A DNA stretch of 64,000 bases from Sulfurimonas sp. hsl 1-7 (lineage in GTDB: Bacteria; Campylobacterota; Campylobacteria; Campylobacterales; Sulfurimonadaceae). Location of the stretch: assembly GCF_030577135.1 (NCBI RefSeq), contig NZ_JAUIRR010000001.1, forward strand, positions 434,001 through 498,000, read 5' to 3'. Under the pieces are notes generated by a model that ran no database searches, was not told the origin of the DNA, and saw only the letters and a list, made by a program, of their open reading frames with translations. The translations under genes and the position numbers were made by a program. The stretch's first letter is position 1; each line of letters opens with the position of its first letter. This document shows, piece by piece, positions 27,277 through 37,224 of the stretch.

Positions 27277-27390
27277 ATAATTATATCTTTTATGTCCAAT
27301 TTAATTAGAAAAGGTTATAAAAAAATTTAAATAGGGTACAATACATTAGCACTTCATCTAAAGTCATAACTAGGAAATGGAGGATATAAA

Positions 27391-29703
27391 ATGTTAAATT
27401 TTACGCAAATGTTTTATACTCAATTAGTAGATATCGCTTATAAACAATTGAAGTTTTCTTCTTTTGCAAGTATCATAAATGCTGCGGTACTTAGTTTTAT
27501 CCTCTACCCTTATGTCAATGGCGTATATCTTGGGCTTTGGTTTGAGTTTGTTTTTGCTATCTCGCTATATAGATATTTTATGGCAAAGAGTTATCAAAAC
27601 AATCCACAAAAACATTCAGTACAAAAATGGAAAAAACGTTTTGTAGAGACATTGATTATAGCAACTCTTTTATGGGCTGTTCCTCCGTTCTTGTTTTTCA
27701 TGGAAGATAATTATATGGTGCAAGCTGCAATCATAATAGTCTATGCAGGACTGAGTGCAGGTGCTATAAGCTCGCTTTCTTCTCTTACTAAAACACTACA
27801 TATCTTCTTGGTTCTGTTTTTACTCCCTCTTATCATAGTACTCTTTTTACAACAAACACAACTTCATACTGCCATGGCATTTTTAGTAAGTTTGTATCTG
27901 GGACTTTTAATAGTAATTGGGAATAAGTTTCATCAAAACTACAAAGAGATCTTTAAAATCAGTATGATGTATGAACATGAAAAAGAAAAATTCAGTGTAT
28001 CAAAAGAACGTTTTGAAATCATTTTTCAAGGTGCACCGGTCGGATTTGTATTTTACGATAAAAACTTGGTCATTAGAGAAGTTAATCAAAAACTTGTAGA
28101 TTTTTTAGAAGCACCAAGAGAGTTCTTAATTGGACTTGACCTGCATAGTATTCCCGATCAAAGAATAATTCCGGCACTAAAAAATGCTCTTGCTAATAAA
28201 AATGGAACGTATGACGGCAAATATATTACAAAATATAAAAATAAAGATATGTTCATCTCTATGCAAACATCCCCGATCCGCGATAACACAGGAAAAGTTA
28301 TAGGGGCTATAGGGATTGTAAACGATATAACAGAAAAGATGCAGGATCAAAAAAAGATAGAAAGACAAGCGAAGTATGATATTTTAACCGATATACCAAA
28401 CCGTCTAACACTAAATGAACAAATAGAACATGAAATTATCCGTTATAAACGACATCGAATTATTTTTGCAGTACTTTTTTTAGATCTTGATCATTTTAAA
28501 AATATTAATGATTCTCTCGGACATGCCATAGGTGATAAACTGTTAATCGAAATTGCTCATAGATTAAGAGAAATCATTCGTGATGAAGATATTGTAGCTC
28601 GGTTGGGTGGTGATGAATTTGTTATATTGTTGCCTGATTTGTCATTAGAACAAAAAAGTGCTGCAAATAAAGCTGAGCATGTCTCTAAAAAGATATATGA
28701 GAGTTTGGCAAAACCTATTATACTTGATGGACACACGCTTAATATCTCTACGAGTATAGGGATCACTTTAGTAAACTCTGAAAATAATAATGCAGATGAT
28801 ATCTTAAAACATGCAGATATAGCGATGTATCAGGCAAAAAAAGATGGAAGGGGCGTGAGCCGTTTTTATCAACAACAGATGGACATCTGGATCAAACGAA
28901 GATTGGAACTTGAAAATGGTTTGAGAGATAGTTTATTTAATGGTGAACTGCAAGTTTATTTTCAACCTATAGTAGAGTTTAAAAGTGGAAAAATTATTGG
29001 TGCTGAAGCGTTACTGCGATGGAATTCAAATGAGTTTGGTCCTGTTTCTCCCGAAGAGTTTATCCCCGTAGCAGAAGAGAGCGGTTTGATTGTACAAATC
29101 GGAGACTTTGTGATGACAAAAGCTTTTGAGCAGTTTGTAAAATGGAAAAAAGAGTCTAAAGGTGCAGAGTCATTACAAAAAATTGCGATCAACATAAGTG
29201 TACGTCAGTTTAATAGAATCGATTTTATTGCAAATATTAAGAGATCGATAGAGGCTACTACAATTGCTCCTGAAAATGTGGAGATTGAAATTGTCGAATC
29301 AATTATTATAGATGACGTAAAAATAGCAAAAGAGAAGATGCAGGAGCTTCGTTCATTAGGTATAAAACTCTCTATAGATGATTTCGGTACAGGTTACTCT
29401 TCATTATCATATTTAAAGCAGTTACCGTTTACAACATTGAAAATTGATAAATCTTTTGTTAAAGATATAAATATAGATGTAGAAGATAATGAGTTAATTG
29501 AAACAATCTTAAATATTGCAAAAAGATTTAAACTAGAAGTGGTTGCAGAAGGGGTAGAAACGTATGAGCAGTCTCTCTTCTTATCAGAAAAAGAGTGTGA
29601 CTTCTTTCAAGGGTATTATTGTTCAAAAGCAGTGAACGGTGAGGAGTTTACAAAACTACTCAATAATAAAGAAGGTTGCTTTACTACAATTAAAAAAGTT
29701 TAG
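27391..29703 (+). CDS. Membrane PAS-GGDEF-EAL c-di-GMP protein
   Basis: A 770-residue protein with an N-terminal membrane sensor of about six helices (24-180), a PAS domain (205-320), GGDEF with the motif at 406-410 and inhibitory RDED at 397-400, then EAL (about 495-760) with GAEALLRW and IDDFGTGYSS. All key residues are kept, so cyclase and phosphodiesterase activity are both possible. The multi-helix N-terminus resembles MASE-type sensors. GGAGGATATAAA precedes the ATG, an unusually strong ribosome site, and a TACAAT box lies upstream. Confidence 0.92.
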   Translation: MLNFTQMFYTQLVDIAYKQLKFSSFASIINAAVLSFILYPYVNGVYLGLWFEFVFAISLYRYFMAKSYQNNPQKHSVQKWKKRFVETLIIATLLWAVPPFLFFMEDNYMVQAAIIIVYAGLSAGAISSLSSLTKTLHIFLVLFLLPLIIVLFLQQTQLHTAMAFLVSLYLGLLIVIGNKFHQNYKEIFKISMMYEHEKEKFSVSKERFEIIFQGAPVGFVFYDKNLVIREVNQKLVDFLEAPREFLIGLDLHSIPDQRIIPALKNALANKNGTYDGKYITKYKNKDMFISMQTSPIRDNTGKVIGAIGIVNDITEKMQDQKKIERQAKYDILTDIPNRLTLNEQIEHEIIRYKRHRIIFAVLFLDLDHFKNINDSLGHAIGDKLLIEIAHRLREIIRDEDIVARLGGDEFVILLPDLSLEQKSAANKAEHVSKKIYESLAKPIILDGHTLNISTSIGITLVNSENNNADDILKHADIAMYQAKKDGRGVSRFYQQQMDIWIKRRLELENGLRDSLFNGELQVYFQPIVEFKSGKIIGAEALLRWNSNEFGPVSPEEFIPVAEESGLIVQIGDFVMTKAFEQFVKWKKESKGAESLQKIAINISVRQFNRIDFIANIKRSIEATTIAPENVEIEIVESIIIDDVKIAKEKMQELRSLGIKLSIDDFGTGYSSLSYLKQLPFTTLKIDKSFVKDINIDVEDNELIETILNIAKRFKLEVVAEGVETYEQSLFLSEKECDFFQGYYCSKAVNGEEFTKLLNNKEGCFTTIKKV

Positions 29704-29777
29704 TAGTATCTTTTTTTGAAAAATATTTTATATCTCTTTTGATATAGTGACGAAAATTTAAAAATATAAGGAATAGT

Positions 29778-30101
29778 ATGAGCGTACTTTTAGAGTTTGC
29801 AATGTTCCCGACAAGCGATAACTGCCGTGAGGGTTCATCTGTTTCAAAACAGGTCGCAAAGATCATAGATGCTATCGACAAGAGCGGAGTGATATATAAA
29901 CTCACGCCGATGGGAACGATTGTGGAGACACAAACGATGCGTGAAGCGTTAGATGTTATAGAACTTGCATATGAGCAGGTAAAAGATTGTGAGCGTGTAT
30001 ACAGCTCTTTAAAGTTTGATATTCGACACGATAGTGATGACAGACTCAAGACGAAGATCAAATCGGTTGAAACACATTTAGACAGAGAAGTTAAAAAATA
30101 A
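29778..30101 (+). CDS. MTH1187/YkoF-type thiamine-binding protein (UPF0045)
   Basis: A 107-residue single-domain protein of the ferredoxin-like MTH1187 family: MSVLLEFAMFPTSDNCREG, IYKLTPMGTIVET and CERVYSSLKFDIRHD are its conserved strings. Members such as YkoF bind thiamine or its pyrimidine precursor. It starts with ATG behind AAGGAATAGT. No other thiamine gene adjoins it, although thiL is in this window. Confidence 0.8.
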   Translation: MSVLLEFAMFPTSDNCREGSSVSKQVAKIIDAIDKSGVIYKLTPMGTIVETQTMREALDVIELAYEQVKDCERVYSSLKFDIRHDSDDRLKTKIKSVETHLDREVKK

Positions 30102-30159
30102 TAACTTTTAATATTTAATGCTATATAATTCCATTAATTTTTTATAGGAGAATTATATA

Positions 30160-31809
30160 GTGTCAAACCTTTTTGCACCCAAGTTCTTTTCACTTTTAAA
30201 ACAAGGTATCTCTAAAGAGCAGATATTTGCAGATATTATGGCAGGTATCATTGTCGGTATTGTTGCCTTGCCGCTTGCCATAGCTTTTGCAGTAGCTTCT
30301 GGTGTTTCACCTGAAAAAGGGATTATAACGGCAGTTGTTGCCGGATTTATCATCTCCTTTTTAGGTGGAAGCAGGGTACAGATCGGCGGTCCTACGGGAG
30401 CATTTATCGTTATACTCTATGCAATTGTGCAGGAGTATGGATATGATGGTCTTCTGATCTCAACTATTATGGCGGGGATTATCTTAATTATTTTCGGACT
30501 TTTACAGTTTGGAGGACTCTTACGCTACTTTCCGCAACCTTTGATTGTCGGGTTTACAAGTGGTATAGCCGTTGTTATCTTTTCTACACAGATTAAAGAT
30601 GCTCTGGGGCTAGATATTCAAAATATGCCATCAGATTTTTTCGAAAAATGGACACTCTATTTTGAAAGTCTGGGAACTGTTAATATCTATGCAGTAGCAC
30701 TCACCCTTGCCACTATACTCATTACTATCTATGCAAAACATATCACTACAAAGATACCGGGTTCTTTCATAGCCATTGTAGTACTTACTTTTGTTGTGGC
30801 TTTTTTTGAACTTCCTGTAACTACGATCGAGACTTTTTTCGGTGAGATAAACGGTACGATAGAGTTCTCTTTACCTCATTTTGAATGGAATAATCTAAGT
30901 ACCTATATAGTCCCTGCATTTATCATTGCTCTTTTAGGCGGTGTAGAGTCTTTACTCTCAGCCGTTGTAGCAGACGGTATGATAGGGAGTAAACACAGAT
31001 CAAACACGGAACTCATAGCTCAGGGTGCGGCAAATATAGTGACACCGTTTTTCGGCGGGATTGCCGCAACGGGTGCGATCGCAAGAACTGCAACAAACGT
31101 AAAAAACGGTGGACGTACACCAATAGCAGGGATGATGCATGCGGTTGTACTCCTGTTTATAATGCTCTTTTTTATAGACTATGCAAAACTTATCCCTATG
31201 TCAGTGTTGGCGGGAATACTTATAGTAGTTTCATTTAATATGAGTGAGTATAAGGCCTTTATCTCTATACTTAAAGGTTCGTACTACGACTACATCGTTT
31301 TACTCTCTACATTTATTTTAACTGTTGTGGTAGACCTGACTGTCGCTATTGAAGTGGGAATAGTACTCTCTTCACTTCTTTTTATGAAAAGGATGGCAAG
31401 AGTTGAGGGGAATTCGTTTGAGAAAAGTGAAGATATAGATGACATAGACAACTATGAAAAGCTTCCTGCATGCGTATCGGTATATGAGATAGGGGGGCCG
31501 CTTTTTTTCGCTTCTGCAAAACAGTATGCTCAACAAATTCAAGAAAGCGGAATCGCTTGCAGTGTTTTAATCATCCGTATGCGATATGTTAGTTTTATAG
31601 ATGCAACGGCACTACATAACTTTAAAGAAGCGATAAGGATGTTGCGGGAAAACGGTACGGTAATCATCACTTCTGGTACAAACGATGAAGTGTTTAAAGA
31701 CCTCTCAAAACATAATGTCGTAGAGATGATAGGGGAGAATAGCATGCATAAAACATTTCCACGGGCCGTGGAACATGCTAATAATATAATTCAAAAGATG
31801 GAACTATAA
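30160..31809 (+). CDS. SulP-family anion permease with STAS domain
   Basis: A 549-residue inner-membrane transporter with about 12 helices: signature GIIVGIVALPLAIAFAVASG, GPTGAFIVILYA, and GGIAATGAIARTATN. The STAS domain (about 440-549) contains ASAKQYAQQIQ and VSFIDATALHNF. SulP proteins move sulfate, bicarbonate or dicarboxylates. The start is GTG with TAGGAG upstream; no ATG is available nearby. In an autotroph a bicarbonate role is plausible, but no adjacent gene decides. Confidence 0.9.
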   Translation: MSNLFAPKFFSLLKQGISKEQIFADIMAGIIVGIVALPLAIAFAVASGVSPEKGIITAVVAGFIISFLGGSRVQIGGPTGAFIVILYAIVQEYGYDGLLISTIMAGIILIIFGLLQFGGLLRYFPQPLIVGFTSGIAVVIFSTQIKDALGLDIQNMPSDFFEKWTLYFESLGTVNIYAVALTLATILITIYAKHITTKIPGSFIAIVVLTFVVAFFELPVTTIETFFGEINGTIEFSLPHFEWNNLSTYIVPAFIIALLGGVESLLSAVVADGMIGSKHRSNTELIAQGAANIVTPFFGGIAATGAIARTATNVKNGGRTPIAGMMHAVVLLFIMLFFIDYAKLIPMSVLAGILIVVSFNMSEYKAFISILKGSYYDYIVLLSTFILTVVVDLTVAIEVGIVLSSLLFMKRMARVEGNSFEKSEDIDDIDNYEKLPACVSVYEIGGPLFFASAKQYAQQIQESGIACSVLIIRMRYVSFIDATALHNFKEAIRMLRENGTVIITSGTNDEVFKDLSKHNVVEMIGENSMHKTFPRAVEHANNIIQKMEL

Positions 31810-31818
31810 AAGTTCCAT
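31798..31818. terminator. Hairpin over the SulP stop codon, convergent with pepA
   Basis: ATGGAACT, five bases ATAAA, AGTTCCAT: an 8-bp stem whose loop holds the SulP stop. A T6 run follows four bases later on the plus strand. It is probably a bidirectional terminator. Confidence 0.5.
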
Positions 31819-31826
31819 CACGTTTT

Positions 31827-33224
31827 TTATGAAAGTGATTTAATAAACTCACTCATCATTCTTACACCTGCACCTGTTCCACCGTGAGGGTTAACATCCC
31901 ATGGAGACTCAGTATATGCACTTCCTGCAATGTCAAAATGCAGCCACTTATCTTTGTTTTCCTCTTTGATGAAGTTATCTAAGAAAAGCCCGGCTGTAAT
32001 AGCACCGCCGTATGGTTTGTTTGAGATATTACAAATATCTGCGATCTCACTTTTGAGCTGTTTTCTCAGGTGTTTGTTAAATGGAAGAGATCCTATTAAT
32101 TCCCCTGAATTGTTTGCAGCATCATAAAAAGCGTGTTTAAGCGCATGAGAATTTCCCATTACACCAGTAGTGTATTGACCAAGAGCTACCATACAAGCTC
32201 CTGTTAGTGTTGCAAAGTCAAAGATGTAGTCTGCTTTTACTTTCTCTTGAGCATAGTCTAAAACGTCAACGAGAACTAAACGACCCTCTGCATCAGTATT
32301 ACGTACTTCGATTGTTTTACCGCTTCTACTTACGAGTACATCATCAGGTTTATAAGCATCTCCGCCGATCATATTCTCAACTGCACCTACAAAAGCGTGT
32401 ACTTCAACATCAAGTTTTAGCTCGCTTACCGCTTTGATAATACCTAAAACGGCACAAGCTCCTGCTTTATCCATCTTCATAGTTACCATAGAAGCACCAG
32501 GTTTAAGACTTAGTCCACCAGAGTCGTATGTTAAACCTTTACCTACTAGTGTAATCACTTTTTTAGGTTTTTTCTTCGGTTTATACGCAAGGTGGATCAG
32601 TTGTGATTCGTGACGAGATGCACGCCCAACTGCCAGCATCGCTCCACACTTCTCTTTTTTCAGTGCTTTTTCACCTAGAATATTACACTCTAACTCATTC
32701 TCTTTTGCAAGATTACGTGCAAGTTTTGCTAACGTTTCAGGGTGGATATCTTCAGGGATAGTGTTAACGATATCACGTGTAAAACAAGTCGCTTCAGCTA
32801 CGATAACCGCCTCTTCAAAATCTTTCATTAGTGCTTTGATATCATCACATTTCAGATCAATTCTTTTAAGAGTAGATTTTTTCGGTTCTGACTTATATCT
32901 GTTAAACTCGTAACCGCCTAAAATAAGACCTTCAATAACAGCTTTAATCGTCTCTTTTTTTACATCAAAAGAAGCAGATTTAGCATTTGAAGCTTTGAGT
33001 GCTTTGATAGCACTTGCAGCAGCAGTTCTGATGTTTTCATTACTCTCATCTTCAATACCTACTGCAAGTAGATCTTTGCCGTATAAAAAACAAGTAGTGT
33101 CTTGTGCAGCTTCAAAAGCAGCTTTTTTAAGTGTTTTTTTGTAAGGATGTTTAGCAATTTCATCTTTTGTTATAAATGAAACAGTAACATCAGTTTTTGT
33201 ATCTTTTACTAATTCTATTTTCAT
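31827..33224 (-). CDS. pepA: Leucyl aminopeptidase (M17)
   Basis: A 465-residue cytosolic di-metal aminopeptidase. The C-terminal catalytic domain carries VGKGLTYDSGGLSLK (metal-binding Lys and Asp), KMDKAGACAVLG, and NTDAEGRLVLVDVL with the signature Asp and Glu and the catalytic Arg. ATLTGACMVALG and HFDIAGSAYTE follow. Length is close to the family norm of about 480-500. It starts with ATG behind AAAAGGATAAAAATT and is the last gene of a minus-strand run. Confidence 0.95.
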   Translation of the reverse strand: MKIELVKDTKTDVTVSFITKDEIAKHPYKKTLKKAAFEAAQDTTCFLYGKDLLAVGIEDESNENIRTAAASAIKALKASNAKSASFDVKKETIKAVIEGLILGGYEFNRYKSEPKKSTLKRIDLKCDDIKALMKDFEEAVIVAEATCFTRDIVNTIPEDIHPETLAKLARNLAKENELECNILGEKALKKEKCGAMLAVGRASRHESQLIHLAYKPKKKPKKVITLVGKGLTYDSGGLSLKPGASMVTMKMDKAGACAVLGIIKAVSELKLDVEVHAFVGAVENMIGGDAYKPDDVLVSRSGKTIEVRNTDAEGRLVLVDVLDYAQEKVKADYIFDFATLTGACMVALGQYTTGVMGNSHALKHAFYDAANNSGELIGSLPFNKHLRKQLKSEIADICNISNKPYGGAITAGLFLDNFIKEENKDKWLHFDIAGSAYTESPWDVNPHGGTGAGVRMMSEFIKSLS

Positions 33225-33252
33225 AATTTTTATCCTTTTTAAAATTTTATTT

Positions 33253-34500
33253 TTAAGCTATAAATCCAGCTGTTATAGTCAAGATTCCTAATACTAAAAG
33301 AAAAACACCGCTGAGCATACCCGCTTTGTTTTTTGAAAACAGATAGGCATAGAGTGCTTTTAAGATATTGTTACTTCCCGTAGCTATTAAGATAGCTGTT
33401 GCCACACTCTCGACACTCACTCCAAACTTAGAAGAGAGAAGCGATAAAACGAATGGATCAATGTCTGTAAAACCGACAATGAACGATAAGATGTTTAGAC
33501 CTAAATCTCCATATTGACTCAGTACAAAATGGGTTAGTATCGCCATCACAATGAATAAAAATGCAAATAAAAATGCAGTACCGAGTTCAAGAGGGTTTTT
33601 ATCCTCGTTCTCCCCTAAAGTATCCGCTTTTTCATGTTTAGACTTATTATACAATACTAGTACAATAACACCACTTATGAGAGTAAGTATTATAAAGGGA
33701 ATAAGAAGTTTATATGCTATTTCTGTATTAAAAGCAAATGCAATCCCTAAAAGTCTTAAGTACATTAAAGTAGTCGCAACAACGATGGATGAGGCAAAGA
33801 GATACGGTGTTGCATTTGAAGATGCTTTTTTTGCCAGTACCAATGTTGTCGCAGTACTTGAATATATTCCTCCGAGTATCCCTGTTACAAGGTAGCCTTT
33901 GTCGTTAAAGATATATTTTTTAAGCACATAACCGACATAAGAAAACAGTGATACGATAACCACTGCCAGCCATACTTTAAAGTATGAGACAGGGATTATC
34001 TCAGATATCTGTTCTTGAGGGAGCAGAGGTAAGATAACGCCGCTTAAAAGGAGTAGTTTTGCAAATGTCTCTATCTCTCTTTCATCAAAGATTGTATAAA
34101 AATGCTGGAGTCTTTTATCTAAATTTGAGATAAATACAACGGCAACAAAAATGATAAGTAAGAACCAGATGTTATAGGTTACGACTACTATTCCGAAACT
34201 ATATACAAGGGTGGATAGAAGAAAAAGGATCATTCCACTGCGGTTACTTTTGAGTTTAAAAAAGTAAAAGAGGGAAAGATGGGTGAGTATTGCTATATAA
34301 CCTACCATATAGAGGTAAAGATTCATCTTTGCAAAGATGTAGCCAATAAGTGATATAAATGCAAAGGTTCTTACACTTCCTATCTCTCTGTGAGATTCGG
34401 TATGTATCCTATGAGCTTTGATCTCAAGACCTATTAAAAATCCTGCGATCACAACAAAAATAAGCTCAACCCATGGTGCGTGTAAGAGGTTTTCCAACAT
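33253..34500 (-). CDS. MgtC/SapB-DUF4010 family membrane protein
   Basis: A 415-residue protein with about 12 predicted membrane helices. The N-terminal part (GFLIGLEIKAHR...REIGSVRTFAFISLIGYI) matches the MgtC/SapB motif in which Arg and Glu or Asp lie in the first helices; the C-terminal part (VTGILGGIYSSTATTLVLAKKA, VGFTDIDPFVLSLL) is the DUF4010 module usually fused to it. Function is unproven; MgtC itself affects magnesium and ATP-synthase homeostasis in other bacteria. A TTG at 34503 precedes the ATG; I start at the ATG, behind AGGATATATTG. Confidence 0.85.
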   Translation of the reverse strand: MLENLLHAPWVELIFVVIAGFLIGLEIKAHRIHTESHREIGSVRTFAFISLIGYIFAKMNLYLYMVGYIAILTHLSLFYFFKLKSNRSGMILFLLSTLVYSFGIVVVTYNIWFLLIIFVAVVFISNLDKRLQHFYTIFDEREIETFAKLLLLSGVILPLLPQEQISEIIPVSYFKVWLAVVIVSLFSYVGYVLKKYIFNDKGYLVTGILGGIYSSTATTLVLAKKASSNATPYLFASSIVVATTLMYLRLLGIAFAFNTEIAYKLLIPFIILTLISGVIVLVLYNKSKHEKADTLGENEDKNPLELGTAFLFAFLFIVMAILTHFVLSQYGDLGLNILSFIVGFTDIDPFVLSLLSSKFGVSVESVATAILIATGSNNILKALYAYLFSKNKAGMLSGVFLLVLGILTITAGFIA

Positions 34501-34525
34501 CAATATATCCTAGTTTTTTTGATCC

Positions 34526-35722
34526 TTAGTCAAAATGAAGTAAATCTTTTGCCTGGATCATATCTTTATCACCACGACCTGAAAGGTTAACGATGATAAG
34601 TTTGTCTTTAATATCCGGCAGTTTTTTCAGATATGCTACAGCATGTGATGATTCAAATGCCGGGATGATTCCCTCTTTACGACTTAACCATACGAAGGCA
34701 TCTAGTGCCTCTTCATCTGTAATATAGTCATATTTTACACTCTCATTGTCGTTATGAAAAGCGTGTTCAGGTCCGATACCCGGATAATCTAGTCCCGCAG
34801 AGATCGAATGAGCCTCTAGTATTTGACCATCTTCATCTTGAAGCAGGTAAGACATTTGACCGTGAAGTACTCCCGGACGACCTTTTTTCAAAGAACATCC
34901 ATTTTTATCATCGATTCCAAGACCACCTGCTTCGATACCTATACACTGTACCTCTTCATCTTCTAAAAAGTGTTGAAACATACCGATAGCATTACTACCG
35001 CCGCCGATACATGCGATTACGTGATCAGGTAAACGGTTCTCTTTCTCTAATATTTGAGCACGAGCTTCCCAGCCGATGATCGCTTGAAAATCACGTACCA
35101 TTAACGGATACGGGTGAGGGCCTGCAACAGTACCGATGATGTAGAAAGTATCTCTTGCATTTGTAACCCAGTGACGGATAGCATCATTCATCGCATCTTT
35201 AAGTGTACGGCTTCCGCTCTCAACGGCATGAACCTTAGCACCGAGAAGTTTCATACGAAAAACATTTAGCTCTTGACGCTCAACATCTTTTGCACCCATA
35301 AAGATCTCACACTCTAAACCGAGAAGGGCTGCGATCGTAGCAGTTGCCACACCATGTTGTCCTGCACCCGTTTCAGCAATAACTTTCTTATATCCAAGAC
35401 GTTTAGCCATAAGTCCTTGTGCGATAACATTGTTTACTTTATGCGCACCCGTATGATTTAAATCTTCACGTTTAAAGTAAACCTTTGCACCAAGCTCATT
35501 AGAGATATTCTCTGCAAAATAAAGTGGAGAAGGGCGACCTACATAATCTTTTAAATAGTAATCAACTTCCGCCCAAAAATCTTTATCGAAACGAATTTCA
35601 TCATACTCTTCGCGCAGCTTTAAAAGTGCCGGCATAAGCGTTTCTGGAACATATCTTCCACCGAAGATACCGAAGTGACCATTCTCATCTGGATCAAATT
35701 TTGAAGCAGTTGGTATATACAT
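34526..35722 (-). CDS. trpB: Tryptophan synthase beta chain
   Basis: A 398-residue PLP enzyme that condenses indole and serine. HTGAHKVNN carries the PLP-binding Lys95, [10 protein letters not shown] is the PLP phosphate cradle, and [15 protein letters not shown] follows. It is the TrpB1 type that normally pairs with TrpA, but no trpA or other trp gene adjoins; its partner must be elsewhere. Its ATG shares one base with the apt stop (TAATG). Confidence 0.95.
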   Translation of the reverse strand: MYIPTASKFDPDENGHFGIFGGRYVPETLMPALLKLREEYDEIRFDKDFWAEVDYYLKDYVGRPSPLYFAENISNELGAKVYFKREDLNHTGAHKVNNVIAQGLMAKRLGYKKVIAETGAGQHGVATATIAALLGLECEIFMGAKDVERQELNVFRMKLLGAKVHAVESGSRTLKDAMNDAIRHWVTNARDTFYIIGTVAGPHPYPLMVRDFQAIIGWEARAQILEKENRLPDHVIACIGGGSNAIGMFQHFLEDEEVQCIGIEAGGLGIDDKNGCSLKKGRPGVLHGQMSYLLQDEDGQILEAHSISAGLDYPGIGPEHAFHNDNESVKYDYITDEEALDAFVWLSRKEGIIPAFESSHAVAYLKKLPDIKDKLIIVNLSGRGDKDMIQAKDLLHFD

Positions 35723-36273
35723 TAATTAACCTCTATTACACTATAAACTTGAGTTTTCTCTTTTAGATTTTTCATACCGTCTAAAAATGTCAACCCTATA
35801 ATAAAACAACATTCTACACATTGTGCACCTGACTGATTTACAAGAGTAGCTGCTGCACCTGCAGTACCACCGGTTGCAATCAGATCATCAATAACAAGTA
35901 CCTTAGCACCTTTTTGGTCGCCAAAAGCATCTATATGTACCTCAATCTCATCTACACCATACTCTAAAGAATACTTTTCAGAGATAGTCGTATATGGAAG
36001 TTTCCCTTTTTTACGAATTGGAACAAAGCCGATCCCTAACATCTGTGCAAGTGCTGCACCGAAAATAAACCCACGAGCATCTATCCCGGCGATATAATCA
36101 AGATTATATTCTTTATATCTATGATAGAGATGATTCATTAAAACACCGTAAGCTTCTTTATCGTTTAAGAGGGTAGTGATATCTTTAAAAACAATTCCAG
36201 GTTGTGGAAAATCTTTAATGTCTCTGATCGAGCTTTCAATAATCTTTCTTTCTGTTTGAGAGAGTGTAATCAT
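35722..36273 (-). CDS. apt: Adenine phosphoribosyltransferase
   Basis: A 183-residue purine salvage enzyme (adenine plus PRPP to AMP). It contains [15 protein letters not shown] near the N-terminus, [15 protein letters not shown] and the PRPP-binding loop [17 protein letters not shown] (about 125-141). Length is typical (170-185). Its stop overlaps trpB by one base, and the gene upstream ends 10 bases before its start. Confidence 0.95.
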   Translation of the reverse strand: MITLSQTERKIIESSIRDIKDFPQPGIVFKDITTLLNDKEAYGVLMNHLYHRYKEYNLDYIAGIDARGFIFGAALAQMLGIGFVPIRKKGKLPYTTISEKYSLEYGVDEIEVHIDAFGDQKGAKVLVIDDLIATGGTAGAAATLVNQSGAQCVECCFIIGLTFLDGMKNLKEKTQVYSVIEVN

Positions 36274-36283
36274 ATCTTAGTCC

Positions 36284-36616
36284 TTATAGTAATGCATCTA
36301 TACGACCCTCAAGGGCTTTAATTTTAGAGTTGAGGCGATCGACTTCTTGTCTATGTTTTGAGTTTCTTGTTTTGAGCACTTTTAACTCGTTTCTTAGTTT
36401 CGATAACTCTTCCGTTAAAATATCTACATTTCCCAAAGCACGTTGTAGTTGGATCTGATATTTTCTGATCAATATCTCCGCTTCTTGAAGTGTTAACTTC
36501 ATTAAATCGTTACTACGTTGCTCTTTATTTGTAATACTTTTGAAGTAAAACATCTTAACAAAAAGATATATTGAAACTAACGAAAGTATAGTTAAAAGTG
36601 ACCATTCCCAAAACAT
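36284..36616 (-). CDS. Small membrane-anchored coiled-coil protein
   Basis: A 110-residue protein that begins MFWEWSLLTILSLVSIYLFVKMFYF (one membrane helix, about 5-25) and continues as an almost unbroken coiled coil (40-110, LxxxxxxLxxxLxxLK heptads). No enzyme motif is present. It ends 10 bases before apt and probably shares its transcript. Function is unknown; structurally it resembles small anchor proteins of the divisome or envelope, but nothing in the sequence shows this. Confidence 0.7.
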   Translation of the reverse strand: MFWEWSLLTILSLVSIYLFVKMFYFKSITNKEQRSNDLMKLTLQEAEILIRKYQIQLQRALGNVDILTEELSKLRNELKVLKTRNSKHRQEVDRLNSKIKALEGRIDALL

Positions 36617-36639
36617 AACACAATTCCTTTAATTTATTT

Positions 36640-36757
36640 CATAAATTTAAGGGAACCTTTTCCCTCTCATTTATGACGGAGCTGGAAGTAATTCCATCTC
36701 CTACGCTAACGCTAGGTTTCCCTTAGCGGGAAGCTCAATTGCACTTGTGCAATTTTT
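36640..36757 (+). ncRNA. Structured intergenic region: candidate small RNA
   Basis: The 165-base gap between two minus-strand genes contains three hairpins: AGGGAA/TTCCCT (36650-36665), GGAGCTGGAA and TTCCATCTCC closed by a GTAA tetraloop with one C/T mismatch (36678-36701), and AATTGCAC/GTGCAATT followed by TTT (36737-36757). The GNRA-type loop and the terminal stem plus T-run both face the plus strand, opposite to its neighbours. No open frame or clear -10 is seen, so this is a candidate only. Confidence 0.35.
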
Positions 36758-36781
36758 CTGCTTAACGTATTAAATTTTAGC

Positions 36782-37210
36782 TTATAGCTCTATTTTTTCA
36801 ACACGTTGGCAGTGTCTACCACCGTCAAAACCACTTTCTAGCCAAGAGTTGATGATAGACTCTGCAACACCAAGACCAACAATTCTTTCTCCAAAACATA
36901 GTACGTTTGCATCGTTATGACCACGAGCAACCATAGCTGTATAAGCATCGTGACAAAGTGCTGCACGGATACCTTCGTGACGGTTTGCAGCCATACTCAT
37001 ACCGATCCCGCTGCCACAGATAAGGATACCTTGACTCCCTGCATCTTCTAAAACACTTGTAGCTACTTTATGAGCATAATCAGGGTAATCCACTCTCTCT
37101 TTTGAAAATGGACCAAGGTCAACAACTTCATGACCTTTCTCTTTTAAAAATTCAACTGTCCAGTTTTTTAGATCTATTCCAGCGTGGTCTGTTGCTACGT
37201 AAAATTTCAT
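36782..37210 (-). CDS. rpiB: Ribose-5-phosphate isomerase B
   Basis: A 142-residue RpiB/LacAB-family isomerase interconverting ribose 5-phosphate and ribulose 5-phosphate in the pentose phosphate and Calvin-like routes. KFYVATDHAGIDLK holds the substrate-binding Asp-His, and ILICGSGIGMSMAANR holds the catalytic Cys65; HNDANVLCFG is also conserved. Length is exactly typical. It lies 15 bases downstream of the M50 protease gene. Confidence 0.95.
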   Translation of the reverse strand: MKFYVATDHAGIDLKNWTVEFLKEKGHEVVDLGPFSKERVDYPDYAHKVATSVLEDAGSQGILICGSGIGMSMAANRHEGIRAALCHDAYTAMVARGHNDANVLCFGERIVGLGVAESIINSWLESGFDGGRHCQRVEKIEL

Positions 37211-37224
37211 ATGTTTCTTCTCCT

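Noticed and set aside
31757-31773. Near-palindrome TTCCACGGGCCGTGGAA
   Set aside because: It is inside the SulP STAS coding region and follows codon usage; no regulatory role is suggested.
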